Shown: positions 1 through 8,373, counted from the stretch's first letter. The stretch is DNA of 50,683 bases from Oscillospiraceae bacterium (GCA_016281125.1 JAEEIA010000073.1:1-50683), one strand, 5' to 3'. Numbers and translations are program-made. Notes: a model not told the origin generated them from the letters alone.

Positions 1-1326
1 ACCTTTACAGCAGCGGCAGAGACGGCACAGGAAACTGTCGCGCAGTCTGAAACGGAATCTGCGGTGCAAAAAGTTGTAACTGAATACAGTGAGTTATGGA
101 CAGGAACAGTCACGTTCCGGACAGGCGTCCCGGCACAATGGATCGTCCGTGTTCCGGATGACGTCGAACCGAAAGGCTGCAGTGCCACAATCATAATTCC
201 CGGTCTTGGGTGGGGGACTAATACCCGCAGCAAGGAGGAGGGGCATCTGACACTTGTGCAGGGTGACAATCTGGTTTACGAGTTTACGCCGGAAACTGCA
301 GGGGATTACTTGTTCACTTGCTGGATGGGAGCCGGATGCCATTCCAATTATATTCATGTCACCGATGACGGCGATTATCACGCTGAACCGCCTGCTGATC
401 CGACTGATATTGAGGCAGTCCGAGACGGCGGCAATGTAACTGTCAGCTTCACATCGCCGGATGCACCGGCAAATGCTGATATTACTGGATATAAGGTCTT
501 AGCAACGGATTCTGACGGTAAGAGCAGGAAGGCTGCCGGACAGGAAAGCCCGATTACGCTTGAAGAACTTGATCCCGGCAAGACTTATACTATCACAGTC
601 ACAACGCTTGCGACGTCGGGAAAAAGTACAGGTGAGCATTCGGTTGTTCTCGAAGCCGTCGCAGAACCTGCCGATGAAGAACCTGCAGAGACAACTGCGA
701 CCATATCCGAGCCCGTGATAGAATCAACGACAATAATCACAACGGAAACAGAAAATAAGCAGATTTTCATCACAGACTATGCCGATCTCTGGACAGGCAA
801 TATCACCGTGAAACTTGGTGTGCCTGTAAAATGGATCGTCAATGTGCCGGAAGGAACAGAGACAAGCGGATGCAACGCAACAATCAAGATTCCCGGTCTC
901 GGATGGGGTACTGATACCAGCAACAAGGAGGAGCGACATCTGACACTTGTACAGGGTGACAATCTGGTTTATGAATTCACGCCGCAGGAAGCAGGCAATT
1001 TCCTGTTCACATGCTGGATGGGTTCCGGCTGCCATTCCAATTACATCCATGTCACCGCAGACGGACTTCCTGACAGCAATGCCGTAAAAGGAGGCATAGA
1101 CGATCACACGGATTCTGCACATACCGAACAGACCACAAGTACAATATCAGGAACAACGGCAGCAACCGCCAAAGTGACTACGGCTGCGTTCGGATCTGCC
1201 GCCGCAGCTTCGACTGGTGCTTCCGGCCCGAAAACCGGCGAACACAGCCTTGCAGGTATGATTGCACTTCTGTTCAGCTTTCTGGGAATTGTATTCGTAA
1301 CGGGCAAGCGCCGAAAAAAAACATGA
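1..1326 (+). CDS. Cell-wall-anchored protein with two cupredoxin-like domains and an Fn3 domain (5' end missing)
   Basis: The reading frame is open to the left edge, so the start and signal peptide lie outside the window; the GTG at 64 is only an internal codon. Seen (residues numbered from that GTG): two closely similar ~100-residue modules at about 4-105 and 232-330, each with a conserved IPGLGWGT segment and ending in FTCWMG(A/S)GCHSNYIHV. The Cys/Met/Cys-His cluster resembles EfeO-type cupredoxin-like copper-binding domains (family knowledge). A fibronectin type III domain lies between them (about 110-200), followed by a Thr/Glu-rich linker. The C-terminus is a sorting signal: a GPKTGE motif in place of LPXTG, a hydrophobic span, and a KRRKK tail. 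I infer an envelope protein attached by sortase, possibly binding copper or moving electrons at the surface. A strong terminator begins right after the stop. Confidence 0.8.
   Translation, partial: TFTAAAETAQETVAQSETESAVQKVVTEYSELWTGTVTFRTGVPAQWIVRVPDDVEPKGCSATIIIPGLGWGTNTRSKEEGHLTLVQGDNLVYEFTPETAGDYLFTCWMGAGCHSNYIHVTDDGDYHAEPPADPTDIEAVRDGGNVTVSFTSPDAPANADITGYKVLATDSDGKSRKAAGQESPITLEELDPGKTYTITVTTLATSGKSTGEHSVVLEAVAEPADEEPAETTATISEPVIESTTIITTETENKQIFITDYADLWTGNITVKLGVPVKWIVNVPEGTETSGCNATIKIPGLGWGTDTSNKEERHLTLVQGDNLVYEFTPQEAGNFLFTCWMGSGCHSNYIHVTADGLPDSNAVKGGIDDHTDSAHTEQTTSTISGTTAATAKVTTAAFGSAAAASTGASGPKTGEHSLAGMIALLFSFLGIVFVTGKRRKKT
88..1062 (+). repeat. Internal duplication encoding the two cupredoxin-like modules
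   Basis: The stretch at about 88-380 reappears at about 772-1062 with the same order of motifs (LWTG, IPGLGWGT, LTLVQGDNLVYEF, FTCWMG, GCHSNYIHV). The DNA copies differ at many silent sites, so the duplication is not recent. Confidence 0.75.
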
Positions 1327-1363
1327 AACAAAGCGAGTCTGTGAATTGCAGACTCGCTTTGTT
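1327..1363. terminator. Bidirectional hairpin terminator
   Basis: A perfect 15-bp stem (1327-1341 with 1349-1363) and 7-base loop sits between the end of the cupredoxin gene and the 3' end of the convergent ybaK relic. The A/T ends of the stem give short T runs in both directions. Confidence 0.8.
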
Positions 1364-1406
1364 CATAAATGCGATCAAAATGTTGTATCCGATTTCGGCT
1401 TGACTT

Positions 1407-1745
1407 CTATGAAATGCCTGTTTCCCATCCCTTGCAGACATCGCACCATCCGGCTGCATCGGAAGCCTGTTCCAGTTCATCCGGCGTCAGCTTTACGGAT
1501 GTGAATTCATTTCCGGCTGACGGATGAATGACAGAAAATCGTTTCATCGAAACATCCAGCCATACCGGAATACCCTCCGGAACAGCAAACGGGCATACGC
1601 CGCCCGGTACAAATCCTGTCAATTCTTCCACGCGGGCTCTCGGAATCATGCTGGGCTTTACATGAAACTGCGCCTTGAATTTCGAGCAGTTTACACGACC
1701 GTCGCCGGCCATTACAACAATAACCGGCTTCTCATAAATGAGATG
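1407..1745 (-). pseudogene. Truncated YbaK/EbsC-family (aminoacyl-tRNA deacylase) gene
   Basis: The readable part matches the C-terminal two thirds of YbaK/EbsC proteins, which hydrolyse mischarged tRNA such as Cys-tRNA(Pro): MAGDGRVN, the GFVPGGVCPFAVPEG loop, a WLDVSMKRF strand and an LTPDEL end. Homology continues upstream of the first ATG (codons for KPVIVV just before MAGDGRVN) and stops at a TAA at 1746-1748. About 50 N-terminal residues present in full-length relatives (~155-160 residues) are missing and no ribosome site fits the internal ATG. The break abuts the decayed coding tail that begins a dispersed repeat, so a rearrangement probably cut the gene. A short protein from ATG 1710-1712 cannot be excluded. 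Confidence 0.75.
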
Positions 1746-2020
1746 TTATCACAAAAGAAAACGCTGTCACTGCGCGATTGATCAGAAAAGGCATCTCTTC
1801 TTTTAACAAGAACTGAAGTGATATAGTGAATGCCCGGCACCGCCGGGCATTTCGCTTTCCAATTTTTTACTTGCTATGTTTTTATTTTCCGATATTTGAA
1901 AATAATTTCCGTATTCGGAAAGAGAATGATTCGAGAGTTCTCTAGATTGTTGCAAAATCATCGTAGATATGCGCTTTTAATCATGTCGTTATCGAGGCGT
2001 GTGCGATTCCGTGTGCTGTA
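1740..2020 (+). repeat. Dispersed repeat, copy 1 (decayed ORF tail + hairpin + ~170-base noncoding unit)
   Basis: Bases 1740-1800 align with the end of the small coding frame at 8095-8277, with a one-base deletion that breaks the frame. Then comes the shared stretch AACAAGAACTGAAGTGATAT, a perfect hairpin at 1831-1849 (TGCCCGGC/GCCGGGCA, terminator-like), and a unit at 1850-2018 that recurs at 4701-4870 with matching blocks TTCGCTTTCCA, TTTGAAA, ATGATTCGA and GAGGCGTGTGCGATT. No open gene is seen in 1746-2150, so this repeat is the main content of that gap. Confidence 0.65.
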
Positions 2021-2150
2021 AAATAAGCAAAACCCGTGGCATTTAAGGACTGTAATGGATACAGAGAAAAAGCAGTCGGATCATGCAAAACCGCGCATAC
2101 ATTCAATCTAAACGATGGCCATGCTTTTATCAATATATTACACCGTGTTT

Positions 2151-4463
2151 TTACCGTGTGCGAGGTTCTTCCGTATGCAATACCCGCAGCAGAAATGTCA
2201 GATCAACTGCATTGAGCTTTCCGTCTGCATTCATATCACCTGCTTCCCAGTCTGCAAGTGCTGTTTCCGGTTCTGTGCAGAGCCATTTGCAGAGCAGCTC
2301 CGCATCCGCCTCGGTGCAGGCACCGTCGGCATTCACATCTCCCGGCACACGCTGCGGCGGATCATCATGCGGCTGTGCTGTTTTTTGGAATGGAATGACC
2401 TTGGAGCCGACGAGATTGGTACTGTCGGATGCCGCGACAATCACTGCATATACAATGCCGGAGTCCGGATCCTGCACGTATGCCGTTGAATAATCCGTAT
2501 CTTCTTCCGGCACGACCGGTTCACCGGTTTCGGAATCGGGCACGGTGATGATGACCGCCGGTGTTTCGCCGCCTTCCTCTGCAAGCGCAGCCTGAACCGC
2601 CTCGCCGGAAGGCGTTTTCAGGGAATCCGCCGCAAAATCCGCGGTATGTCCGCAGCCGCTGCATCTGAGCGTAATGATGCCTTCTGCCTCATTGAAATGC
2701 TCAAGTACATAATCATGCTTTGCTTTGAACGTGATGTACGAATCCCAGTGATTGGATTTCTCTGCCCACACCCGCAGCGTGAAAGACAGGGAAGGTTCAT
2801 CGAAATCATGGATCTTATAGAAATAATTGCCGGAATCCTCGAAATTGATATAATCCTTGTTTCTGCGGAAATCTAATCCGGTATGCGCGTCATTGTGATT
2901 GCATTTATCAGTATAATATGTGAATACATCGCCTGTGTCCAGATATTCCGTCTCGGCATTCAGCGGTGTCTTGATAATGCGGTCTTCCGTGCGTTCAACT
3001 TTCTGAATGCCCAGAATGAATTCCTGTCTGTTCTGTACGAGCGTTTTCTGTCCGCATTTCGTGCAGATCTCATATACATTGCCGTCTTCGTCCGGTTCGG
3101 TCGTTTCGCATTCATGCGCGGCAGTACGATGCGTGACTTTGCTTCCGGCCGGATTTTCCGGATCGACGCAGTAGAAATTCAGATCGGCATAATTCCATGT
3201 ATACCAGTACAGCCACCCCTCCGACACCACCGGCTCACAGTCGGAAAGCGCACCTTCTATCGAATACTGTTCGCTGACGGCTGCGCCTTTGCCGTTGACC
3301 AGAACCCAATACACCTTGTTGCCCTGTGACCAGATCAGCACAAAACGGTTTTCCTTCAATGGTACAAGATACGGCGTGCGGCAAAGCGGGGCATCATCCG
3401 GATGATCGGTGAAATAATAATACTCGATGCTGTCCTGGGAAAGATCATCCTTCGGGACGGCTGCGATCCGGATGTTTCTTGTGGTCTCATCCCAATCGAA
3501 AGCATCGTTTACGGCAAGGTCATACCAATTTTCCGGTCTGATCTCGTTATATGCAGCAAGATAGTGCGTATCGCTCTGCGCAAAGGATCCAACCGAGACA
3601 CCGGTATAATTCAAAATGGCCATATCATCAAGATCTGCGTCTTTTGTCGGTCCGTATTCGATCAGATTGAGATTGGCGCTTCTGCCGGCAGTGGAATACC
3701 GCGTCAGCTGAACGGCACGCGGATAGGCATCACCTTGTGCCAGAAAAATGACATCATCACCGTCAAATGTCACGAAATTGTTGAAACTGTGGCTGACATA
3801 ATTTCTGCGGTCGCCCTCATAGGTGATCGTCATATCTTCCATATTGACTTCCAGGGAATAATTGACCTGATGTCCGGATTTAATTTGGCGGGAGGTTGTG
3901 ACAATGAGCCGCTGCCCGTTATCTGCACAGTTTAATCCGCCGTGATTAAAAGCCTTGACGACATCAACGCCCGGCGTCTGTACATGCTTGATCAGATGCC
4001 ACTGCTGATCATATTTAGCTATGTCAAATTTCGGGTCTGTTCCAATATGTTCAGATGACAGATCATCACCGGTAATCAGATAATAACAACCATCAGAACC
4101 CTGATGAAATCCGCCGAACGTGTGCAGCATTTTCGGGACAATGATGCGGTCCGTCAGGTTGAATTCCGGATCATAATACTCAACTATGACATGATTAAAT
4201 GAGTAAATGTAACTTTGTATGCGCATCCAGTTTCCTCCGCCGATCGGTACCAAATAGGAATAAGCAGGATTTGCCCATATTTTGTAGTTATGATAATTGA
4301 TATTCGCTCCGAAATCCGTCATACAGCAGATGCTGTCGGTCGGTGTGCCTGCAAACCGGTTTTTGATTTCTGCATTTGACGCGGCATGTACATCAGCGAC
4401 TGTCTTCATACAGCTCAGACAAGTCATCAGGGATGCTGTGATTGCAGCTATTACTTTTTTCAT
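2151..4463 (-). CDS. Secreted dockerin protein with uncharacterised N-terminal region
   Basis: 770 residues. A Sec signal peptide covers about 1-28 (MKKVIAAITASLMTCLSCM...VHA). The C-terminus (about 708-770) is a type I dockerin with two Ca-binding loops, DVNADGACTEAD and DMNADGKLNAVD, so the protein should dock to a cellulosomal cohesin. The ~440-residue region after the signal peptide is rich in Trp/Tyr and blade-like beta segments (FHQGSDGCYYLI, FVLIWSQGNKVYW, EGWLYWYTW), suggesting a beta-propeller or sugar-binding fold; I do not recognise a glycoside hydrolase family. Two CxxC pairs (CTKCG near 480, CSGCGH near 610) look like small zinc knuckles, unusual in an exported protein. It has its own promoter (4524-4552, minus). 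Function beyond cellulosome attachment is unknown. Confidence 0.85.
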   Translation of the reverse strand: MKKVIAAITASLMTCLSCMKTVADVHAASNAEIKNRFAGTPTDSICCMTDFGANINYHNYKIWANPAYSYLVPIGGGNWMRIQSYIYSFNHVIVEYYDPEFNLTDRIIVPKMLHTFGGFHQGSDGCYYLITGDDLSSEHIGTDPKFDIAKYDQQWHLIKHVQTPGVDVVKAFNHGGLNCADNGQRLIVTTSRQIKSGHQVNYSLEVNMEDMTITYEGDRRNYVSHSFNNFVTFDGDDVIFLAQGDAYPRAVQLTRYSTAGRSANLNLIEYGPTKDADLDDMAILNYTGVSVGSFAQSDTHYLAAYNEIRPENWYDLAVNDAFDWDETTRNIRIAAVPKDDLSQDSIEYYYFTDHPDDAPLCRTPYLVPLKENRFVLIWSQGNKVYWVLVNGKGAAVSEQYSIEGALSDCEPVVSEGWLYWYTWNYADLNFYCVDPENPAGSKVTHRTAAHECETTEPDEDGNVYEICTKCGQKTLVQNRQEFILGIQKVERTEDRIIKTPLNAETEYLDTGDVFTYYTDKCNHNDAHTGLDFRRNKDYINFEDSGNYFYKIHDFDEPSLSFTLRVWAEKSNHWDSYITFKAKHDYVLEHFNEAEGIITLRCSGCGHTADFAADSLKTPSGEAVQAALAEEGGETPAVIITVPDSETGEPVVPEEDTDYSTAYVQDPDSGIVYAVIVAASDSTNLVGSKVIPFQKTAQPHDDPPQRVPGDVNADGACTEADAELLCKWLCTEPETALADWEAGDMNADGKLNAVDLTFLLRVLHTEEPRTR

Positions 4464-4523
4464 ATTCGGTTATCCTCTCTTTCTGTTTGAAATGACAATA
4501 TTGCCTAGCGCAGTATTAAAAGT

Positions 4524-4552
4524 AATATAACATATTCTGCGGTGATTGTCAA
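4524..4552 (-). promoter_or_regulatory. Sigma-A promoter of the 770-residue dockerin gene
   Basis: Reading the minus strand: -35 TTGACA (4547-4552), 17-base spacer, -10 TATATT (4524-4529), about 60 bases before the start codon. Confidence 0.75.
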
Positions 4553-4680
4553 GCTGTACTGTTTTGAATAAAGGAAAGCTGTGGATAACCATAACAGCCG
4601 GGCTGTTTCCTTCATGATTGATTTTTTCCACGCTTATCTGGATGTGAAACAGAACCCGGGAATGTATAGACAAACTGAAC

Positions 4681-4870
4681 TGCCCGACTTTTGCCGGGAA
4701 GTTCGCTTTCCATATTCATCTGATTTGCCATGCTTTTTTTCGATGTTTGAAATGAATTCCCGAATTTGGAAAGGAAATGATTCGAAAGCTTTCTATTGCG
4801 ACATAAAAGCATCGCAAATGTGTGCTTTTCGTGGTATCATTTTTGAGGCGTGTGCGATTTCGTGTGCAGT
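4681..4870 (+). repeat. Dispersed noncoding repeat, copy 2
   Basis: Starts with an imperfect hairpin (TGCCCGACTTTTGCCGGGA) and runs through TTCGCTTTCCA, GTTTGAAATGAATTCCCGAA, ATGATTCGAAAG and GAGGCGTGTGCGATTTCGTG. The same blocks occur in the same order at 1831-2018. Confidence 0.7.
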
Positions 4871-5028
4871 GAAAGATCTTAGAACGGATTATTCCTTCGC
4901 AAGCAGAAAAAGACTGATTATGCAGTTGCATGATTGCTCTGTTATTCCTTTCCGTCTGTTTTATCCGAAGCGATGTTCAAAAAGACTCGCTACAAAAAGT
5001 GCCCTCAGTTTGGAGAGAGCCGTTTCTG

Positions 5029-5070
5029 TTGACTTTCTCTGTTCTATATGCTATAATTCTGATATAGAAC
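5029..5070 (+). promoter_or_regulatory. Promoter with an operator-like inverted repeat
   Basis: -35 TTGACT (5029-5034), 17 bases, extended -10 TGCTATAAT (TATAAT 5052-5057). Perfect 9-base arms GTTCTATAT (5041-5049) and ATATAGAAC (5062-5070) flank the -10 symmetrically, where a repressor dimer would block RNA polymerase. It should drive the two small membrane proteins after a leader of ~145 bases. Confidence 0.75.
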
Positions 5071-5210
5071 GTTACTGTCAGCTGCAATGGTCATGGTTCC
5101 GATGCTGATCGTGCTTTGCTCGTTCTTTTCGGGTGAGATTGGCGCATGTCAGGCAACTGTTATTGCGCTGACTTTGGACATTCCTGCAGTAAGAGGAAGG
5201 AGAACTGCTC

Positions 5211-5531
5211 ATGAAGCTGCTTCATTATAGTATTGTTATCTTGATTATTTCAACACTCTATTGTCTGGTTGCCGGTTTCATATTTGTAAAGATTCTGTTT
5301 GACCATATGGGCTTGTTTGGAAATTCTGGACCTGCTTTAACCATAGTAGAGAAATGCAGCCTGATCGCTATCGTATTGTTGTTTTTCGCGCTAATAATCG
5401 GCGCAGTAATCATTGGGAAACGGATGCTGAATGTTTGGAGCAAAAAAGCGTGTATCATGACGGTATTCAGTGTTTTCGCTGGTATTCCAGTCAGCTTTTT
5501 ACTCTCGTTTGTATACAGTGTCTTGAACTGA
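5211..5531 (+). CDS. Small membrane protein, three predicted transmembrane segments
   Basis: 106 residues from an ATG with a good ribosome site (AGGAAGGAG). Hydrophobic segments at about 5-30, 45-68 and 80-103, with short charged loops (KRMLNVWSKK before the last). No recognised family. It is followed after 51 bases by a second membrane protein in the same direction, and both should be transcribed from the operator-bearing promoter at 5029. A role in the envelope is inferred from topology only. Confidence 0.65.
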   Translation: MKLLHYSIVILIISTLYCLVAGFIFVKILFDHMGLFGNSGPALTIVEKCSLIAIVLLFFALIIGAVIIGKRMLNVWSKKACIMTVFSVFAGIPVSFLLSFVYSVLN

Positions 5532-5582
5532 TGCATATTTGATATACAGCCACTTATTTCGATAGAAAAAGAGGAATACCCC

Positions 5583-5996
5583 ATGTTTCCATTTTTGCAA
5601 TGCCTGATCATGTATTTTGTAGTATGCGGGCTGCTGACGCTTGTCTGCTGGCTGCTTTATCAAGATATTCCGTGGCCGGGCTATCTGTTGATTGCGGTTC
5701 CGACGGCAGCAGTAATCAGCTACAACCAAGGCTTTATGACCGCATTTCTCGTTCTGGCTATCATAAACTGTATCACCGTGCTTCCCTACATATTTGCAAC
5801 GCTTGTCGATATCGTCAAGCTCTTCATACCGGCTGTCATCGAGGTCATTTTTACGATCGTTCAAATATCTCATGTCCCGGCTGAACCGTTATGGCAGAAG
5901 ATACTGCTTGGGATTAGTCTATGCTGTGTGTTCTTTGCCGCAAATGCAGTGCTTGTAAATTGTGAAGTCAAACATGATCTGCACGCTCTCACATAA
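5583..5996 (+). CDS. Small membrane protein, four predicted transmembrane segments
   Basis: 137 residues with a ribosome site (AGAGGA) before ATG 5583. Hydrophobic spans at about 4-27, 32-50, 52-100 (long, probably two helices) and 107-127. No motif that I recognise. It forms a two-gene unit with the 106-residue protein and is closed by a hairpin terminator at 6003-6030. Confidence 0.6.
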   Translation: MFPFLQCLIMYFVVCGLLTLVCWLLYQDIPWPGYLLIAVPTAAVISYNQGFMTAFLVLAIINCITVLPYIFATLVDIVKLFIPAVIEVIFTIVQISHVPAEPLWQKILLGISLCCVFFAANAVLVNCEVKHDLHALT

Positions 5997-6002
5997 CAGA
6001 AT

Positions 6003-6030
6003 GGAGCAGTCGCCCGCAGGCGGCTGCTCC
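6003..6030 (+). terminator. Hairpin terminator
   Basis: Stem GGAGCAGTCGCC / GGCGGCTGCTCC (one G-T pair) with a 4-base loop, starting seven bases after the stop of the 137-residue membrane protein; only a short T stretch follows. Confidence 0.65.
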
Positions 6031-6040
6031 TTCATGTATG

Positions 6041-6090
6041 ATTCCCGATATTTGAAATGAATATCCGAATTGGGAAAGAGAAAAGAAACC
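6041..6090 (+). repeat. Fragment of the dispersed noncoding repeat, copy 3
   Basis: The segment with CCCGATATTTGAAATGAATA followed by TCCGAATTGGGAAAGAG matches the core of the copies at 1888-1930 and 4739-4775; flanking parts of the repeat are absent. Confidence 0.55.
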
Positions 6091-6198
6091 TGACATTCCA
6101 GTCCTCTTAGCTTGTAAAATGATTTCTCTGCGCATTGTTGGAGAAAGGACGGCTTACACTCGCTTTGCTGTCGCTGTTCAGATACAATATATCCTCTA

Positions 6199-7947
6199 TT
6201 ATCCCCTCGGACGCTGCATCGTGTAGCTGATGAAAATTTCTAGATCTTCCTCATCAAACACAGAATTCCCGTTCAGGTCTGCGCTGAACCAGTTATATGC
6301 CGTTCCGGTTTTCTGCAAGCCGAGCAGCGCACGTTTTATGAGCGTAACATCCCGCGAATCCGACTGACCGTCACAGTTGATATCGAACAGATTGTCAAAG
6401 ACGGGATTCAATTCCTCCTGCGTGAGATACTCATTATGATCCAGATCAATTCTTTTCAGGGTATCCTGCATCAGCGGCTCGGAGTACGCGGTAATATGCG
6501 TTCCTTCGTAAGTATGGATAAACGGCTCCTTCTCCTCGCCCTCATACTCCGTATAAACATGAATGGCGACATCTCCGCGGTGCGGAACTCTGTAGCAGTC
6601 TGACCACGCCCTCTGGTCTTCAGTCGTGTAAAACGAATAGAACGATACGCCCTTCTTTTCGCATCCTGTGTCAAAATAAACCGGCTGTTTGGTGCTGATC
6701 GGATATTTCACGACCGCTGCATATTTCTGTCCGGCTTCTGCGCGGTAGCTTTGCGGCAGCCTGACTGTATGGAATCCCTCATGTGCAAATGTTTCCGTCA
6801 CTTCGGTGACAAGCGTGCCGTCCCCCGGATCCTGTGCACCGGGATTCAGCGCATACAGCGATACTGTGCATTCGGATTTCGCATTCAATGTGAAGAATCC
6901 GATCGCCGTGACAGTCTCCGGCTCCTTTGCTTCAAACACATTTGCGGTCATCAGGCCGCAGTTCTTTTCTGAAAAATAGATTTTATCCAGTTCGGAGCAG
7001 TTATAATTGTGGACGCTTCCGTAGTTCGTAGCCGGTTCCATGTCAAAGGAAACGATCTCATCGATGGTCGGTTCGTAGTAGCTCACATAGAAATAACCGT
7101 TCTCAGAATTTCTGAAATTGCCGTAGCTGTTCTTGACGATCCATGCACCGTCACCGGGGGCTTCGATATTGAAATTCTCCTTTGCGTAACCGTCGTCCCA
7201 GCCGATGATGACGGCCTCATGCCAGCCGCCCTCGATCTTCCCTTCGTCGATCTCTTTCTCTGCGTTTTCGCCGAGATAGTAACCGGCTTTGGAAGAAAGG
7301 AGATCATTGGTGTTGTGAAAATAACTGATAGTCATAGGTCCCGTTTCCAGAATCCCCGACTTGATCGCGGACCGATCGGAGGATTTGAAAAAATCAGCAT
7401 TCTGCAAATGTGCCGCGGAAGCATAACGGAATGATTCGTTTATGACCGGCCTCGTCGTAATATCCTTCACCTCACACTGCGGGATCACGCCCTGCCATGC
7501 AGCAAGGCAAGCGACAGTCTGAAGCGGACGGCTTCCGGTATGATAGGCTTCCTTCCCCAGATTTTTTCCGCCGCCGAAGCGCGGATCGTCCGGGTCTGTC
7601 GGGGAATCCTGTCCGATCGAAAACCAGATCAGAGCGGATTCGGCAAGATCAAGGGTATTGTCCGCATATCCTTTCTTGATCAGACAGGATTCGATCGCAC
7701 CGAGCGATGCATAAGCCCAGCAGATCGGTGTGTTCTGCGCTTTGACGGATGTCAGTATCTCCGGTTCTTCCTGACGGGGATCATACCGTTCCGGCAGCGC
7801 GGCTTTTTCGTCCGCAGCGGATGCCGTGAATGCTCTGACAGCATCTCCGCCTGCCTGTTCCGCGGAAGGAACCGTCAGCGATGAAAGGACAAGCGCAAAG
7901 GACATAACAGAGGCAGTGCATTTCCATAAGAAAGTCGCATTTTTCAT
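6199..7947 (-). CDS. Secreted papain-like (C1) cysteine peptidase with C-terminal dockerin
   Basis: 582 residues with a signal peptide (about 1-30). The C1 catalytic residues are all visible: Gln71 and Cys76 in AQNTPICWAYA, His243 in GGWHEAVIIGWDD, Asn273 in IVKNSYG. A beta-rich domain (about 300-450) like the lectin-like domain that accompanies bacterial C1 peptidases follows. The C-terminus (about 520-582) is a dockerin with loops DINCDGQSDSRD and DLNGNSVFDEED; an extra EF-hand-like stretch (DLDHNEYLTQEE, ~495-506) precedes it. Papain-like modules on cellulosomes are known in R. flavefaciens. It is a paralogue of the N-terminal half of the 37201-39582 product. Likely role: cleaving plant wall proteins or trimming cellulosomal proteins. 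Own promoter at 8042-8070 (minus). Confidence 0.9.
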   Translation of the reverse strand: MKNATFLWKCTASVMSFALVLSSLTVPSAEQAGGDAVRAFTASAADEKAALPERYDPRQEEPEILTSVKAQNTPICWAYASLGAIESCLIKKGYADNTLDLAESALIWFSIGQDSPTDPDDPRFGGGKNLGKEAYHTGSRPLQTVACLAAWQGVIPQCEVKDITTRPVINESFRYASAAHLQNADFFKSSDRSAIKSGILETGPMTISYFHNTNDLLSSKAGYYLGENAEKEIDEGKIEGGWHEAVIIGWDDGYAKENFNIEAPGDGAWIVKNSYGNFRNSENGYFYVSYYEPTIDEIVSFDMEPATNYGSVHNYNCSELDKIYFSEKNCGLMTANVFEAKEPETVTAIGFFTLNAKSECTVSLYALNPGAQDPGDGTLVTEVTETFAHEGFHTVRLPQSYRAEAGQKYAAVVKYPISTKQPVYFDTGCEKKGVSFYSFYTTEDQRAWSDCYRVPHRGDVAIHVYTEYEGEEKEPFIHTYEGTHITAYSEPLMQDTLKRIDLDHNEYLTQEELNPVFDNLFDINCDGQSDSRDVTLIKRALLGLQKTGTAYNWFSADLNGNSVFDEEDLEIFISYTMQRPRG

Positions 7948-8041
7948 AATCGTAATTCCTTTCTTGATTTGAATTCGTGAAAAGCAAACGCTCTTGCAGG
8001 AATATCAGGAATGCTGTACGGTGCAGAAAGAAGCTGTATCC

Positions 8042-8070
8042 AGTATAGCATAAAGTTGTATGTAATTCAA
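8042..8070 (-). promoter_or_regulatory. Promoter of the C1 peptidase-dockerin gene
   Basis: Minus strand: -35 TTGAAT (8065-8070), 17 bases, extended -10 TGCTATACT (TATACT at 8042-8047). Confidence 0.65.
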
Positions 8071-8094
8071 GAAGGGAATCAGACTATCACAAGC

Positions 8095-8310
8095 TTTTTT
8101 GAAAATGTTTTCCGATGCTTTCGCTCAAGCAAGCCTGAACCCGTCAGATTGTATGAAAACGACGTCGCTGAACTGTCGTCCGGAGAAGATATCACATGGG
8201 AGGATATTCTCGGGAAAAAGGCGCAGTCTTTGCCGAGATTGATCAGAAAAAGGACCTCGTCTTTTAACAAGAACTGAAGTGATATAGTGAATGCCCGGCA
8301 ATGCCGGAAT
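8095..8310 (+). repeat. Remnant coding tail shared with copy 1 of the dispersed repeat
   Basis: An open frame ends at 8277 with SLPRLIRKRTSSFNKN. The final 60 bases and the following AACTGAAGTGATATAGTGAA plus a TGCCCGGCA half-hairpin match 1740-1840. The frame reaches back to 8011 but crosses the promoter of the divergent gene and has no good ribosome site, so I read it as the 3' relic of a once longer multicopy gene rather than an intact gene. The protein family is not recognised. Confidence 0.45.
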
Positions 8311-8336
8311 GTCATTAAGCTAAGAAAAAGCCAAAT

Positions 8337-8373
8337 AGTCGCAAGATCGGAAAATGATCTTGCGACTTTTTTT
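8337..8373 (+). terminator. Strong Rho-independent terminator
   Basis: Perfect 12-bp stem (8337-8348 / 8356-8367), 7-base loop and a run of seven T (8367-8373). It lies just upstream of the transposase relic, where insertion sequences often carry an insulating terminator. Confidence 0.85.

Larger units (their letters stand above)
4464..5028. other. Intergenic region, mostly noncoding repeat
   Basis: Between the dockerin gene and the small membrane-protein operon. It holds the divergent promoter at 4524-4552, one isolated DnaA-box-like TGTGGATAA (4580-4588) and repeat copy 2 (4681-4870). Open frames here lack ribosome sites and recognisable protein sequence. Confidence 0.6.

Noticed and set aside
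4580-4588. Perfect DnaA box (TGTGGATAA)
   Set aside because: Only one copy was seen, with no cluster, AT-rich unwinding element or dnaA/dnaN nearby, so it is not an origin.
4581-5108. Open frame of 175 codons on the plus strand
   Set aside because: It runs through the noncoding repeat and a promoter, has no ribosome site and shows no protein-like conservation with the other repeat copy.
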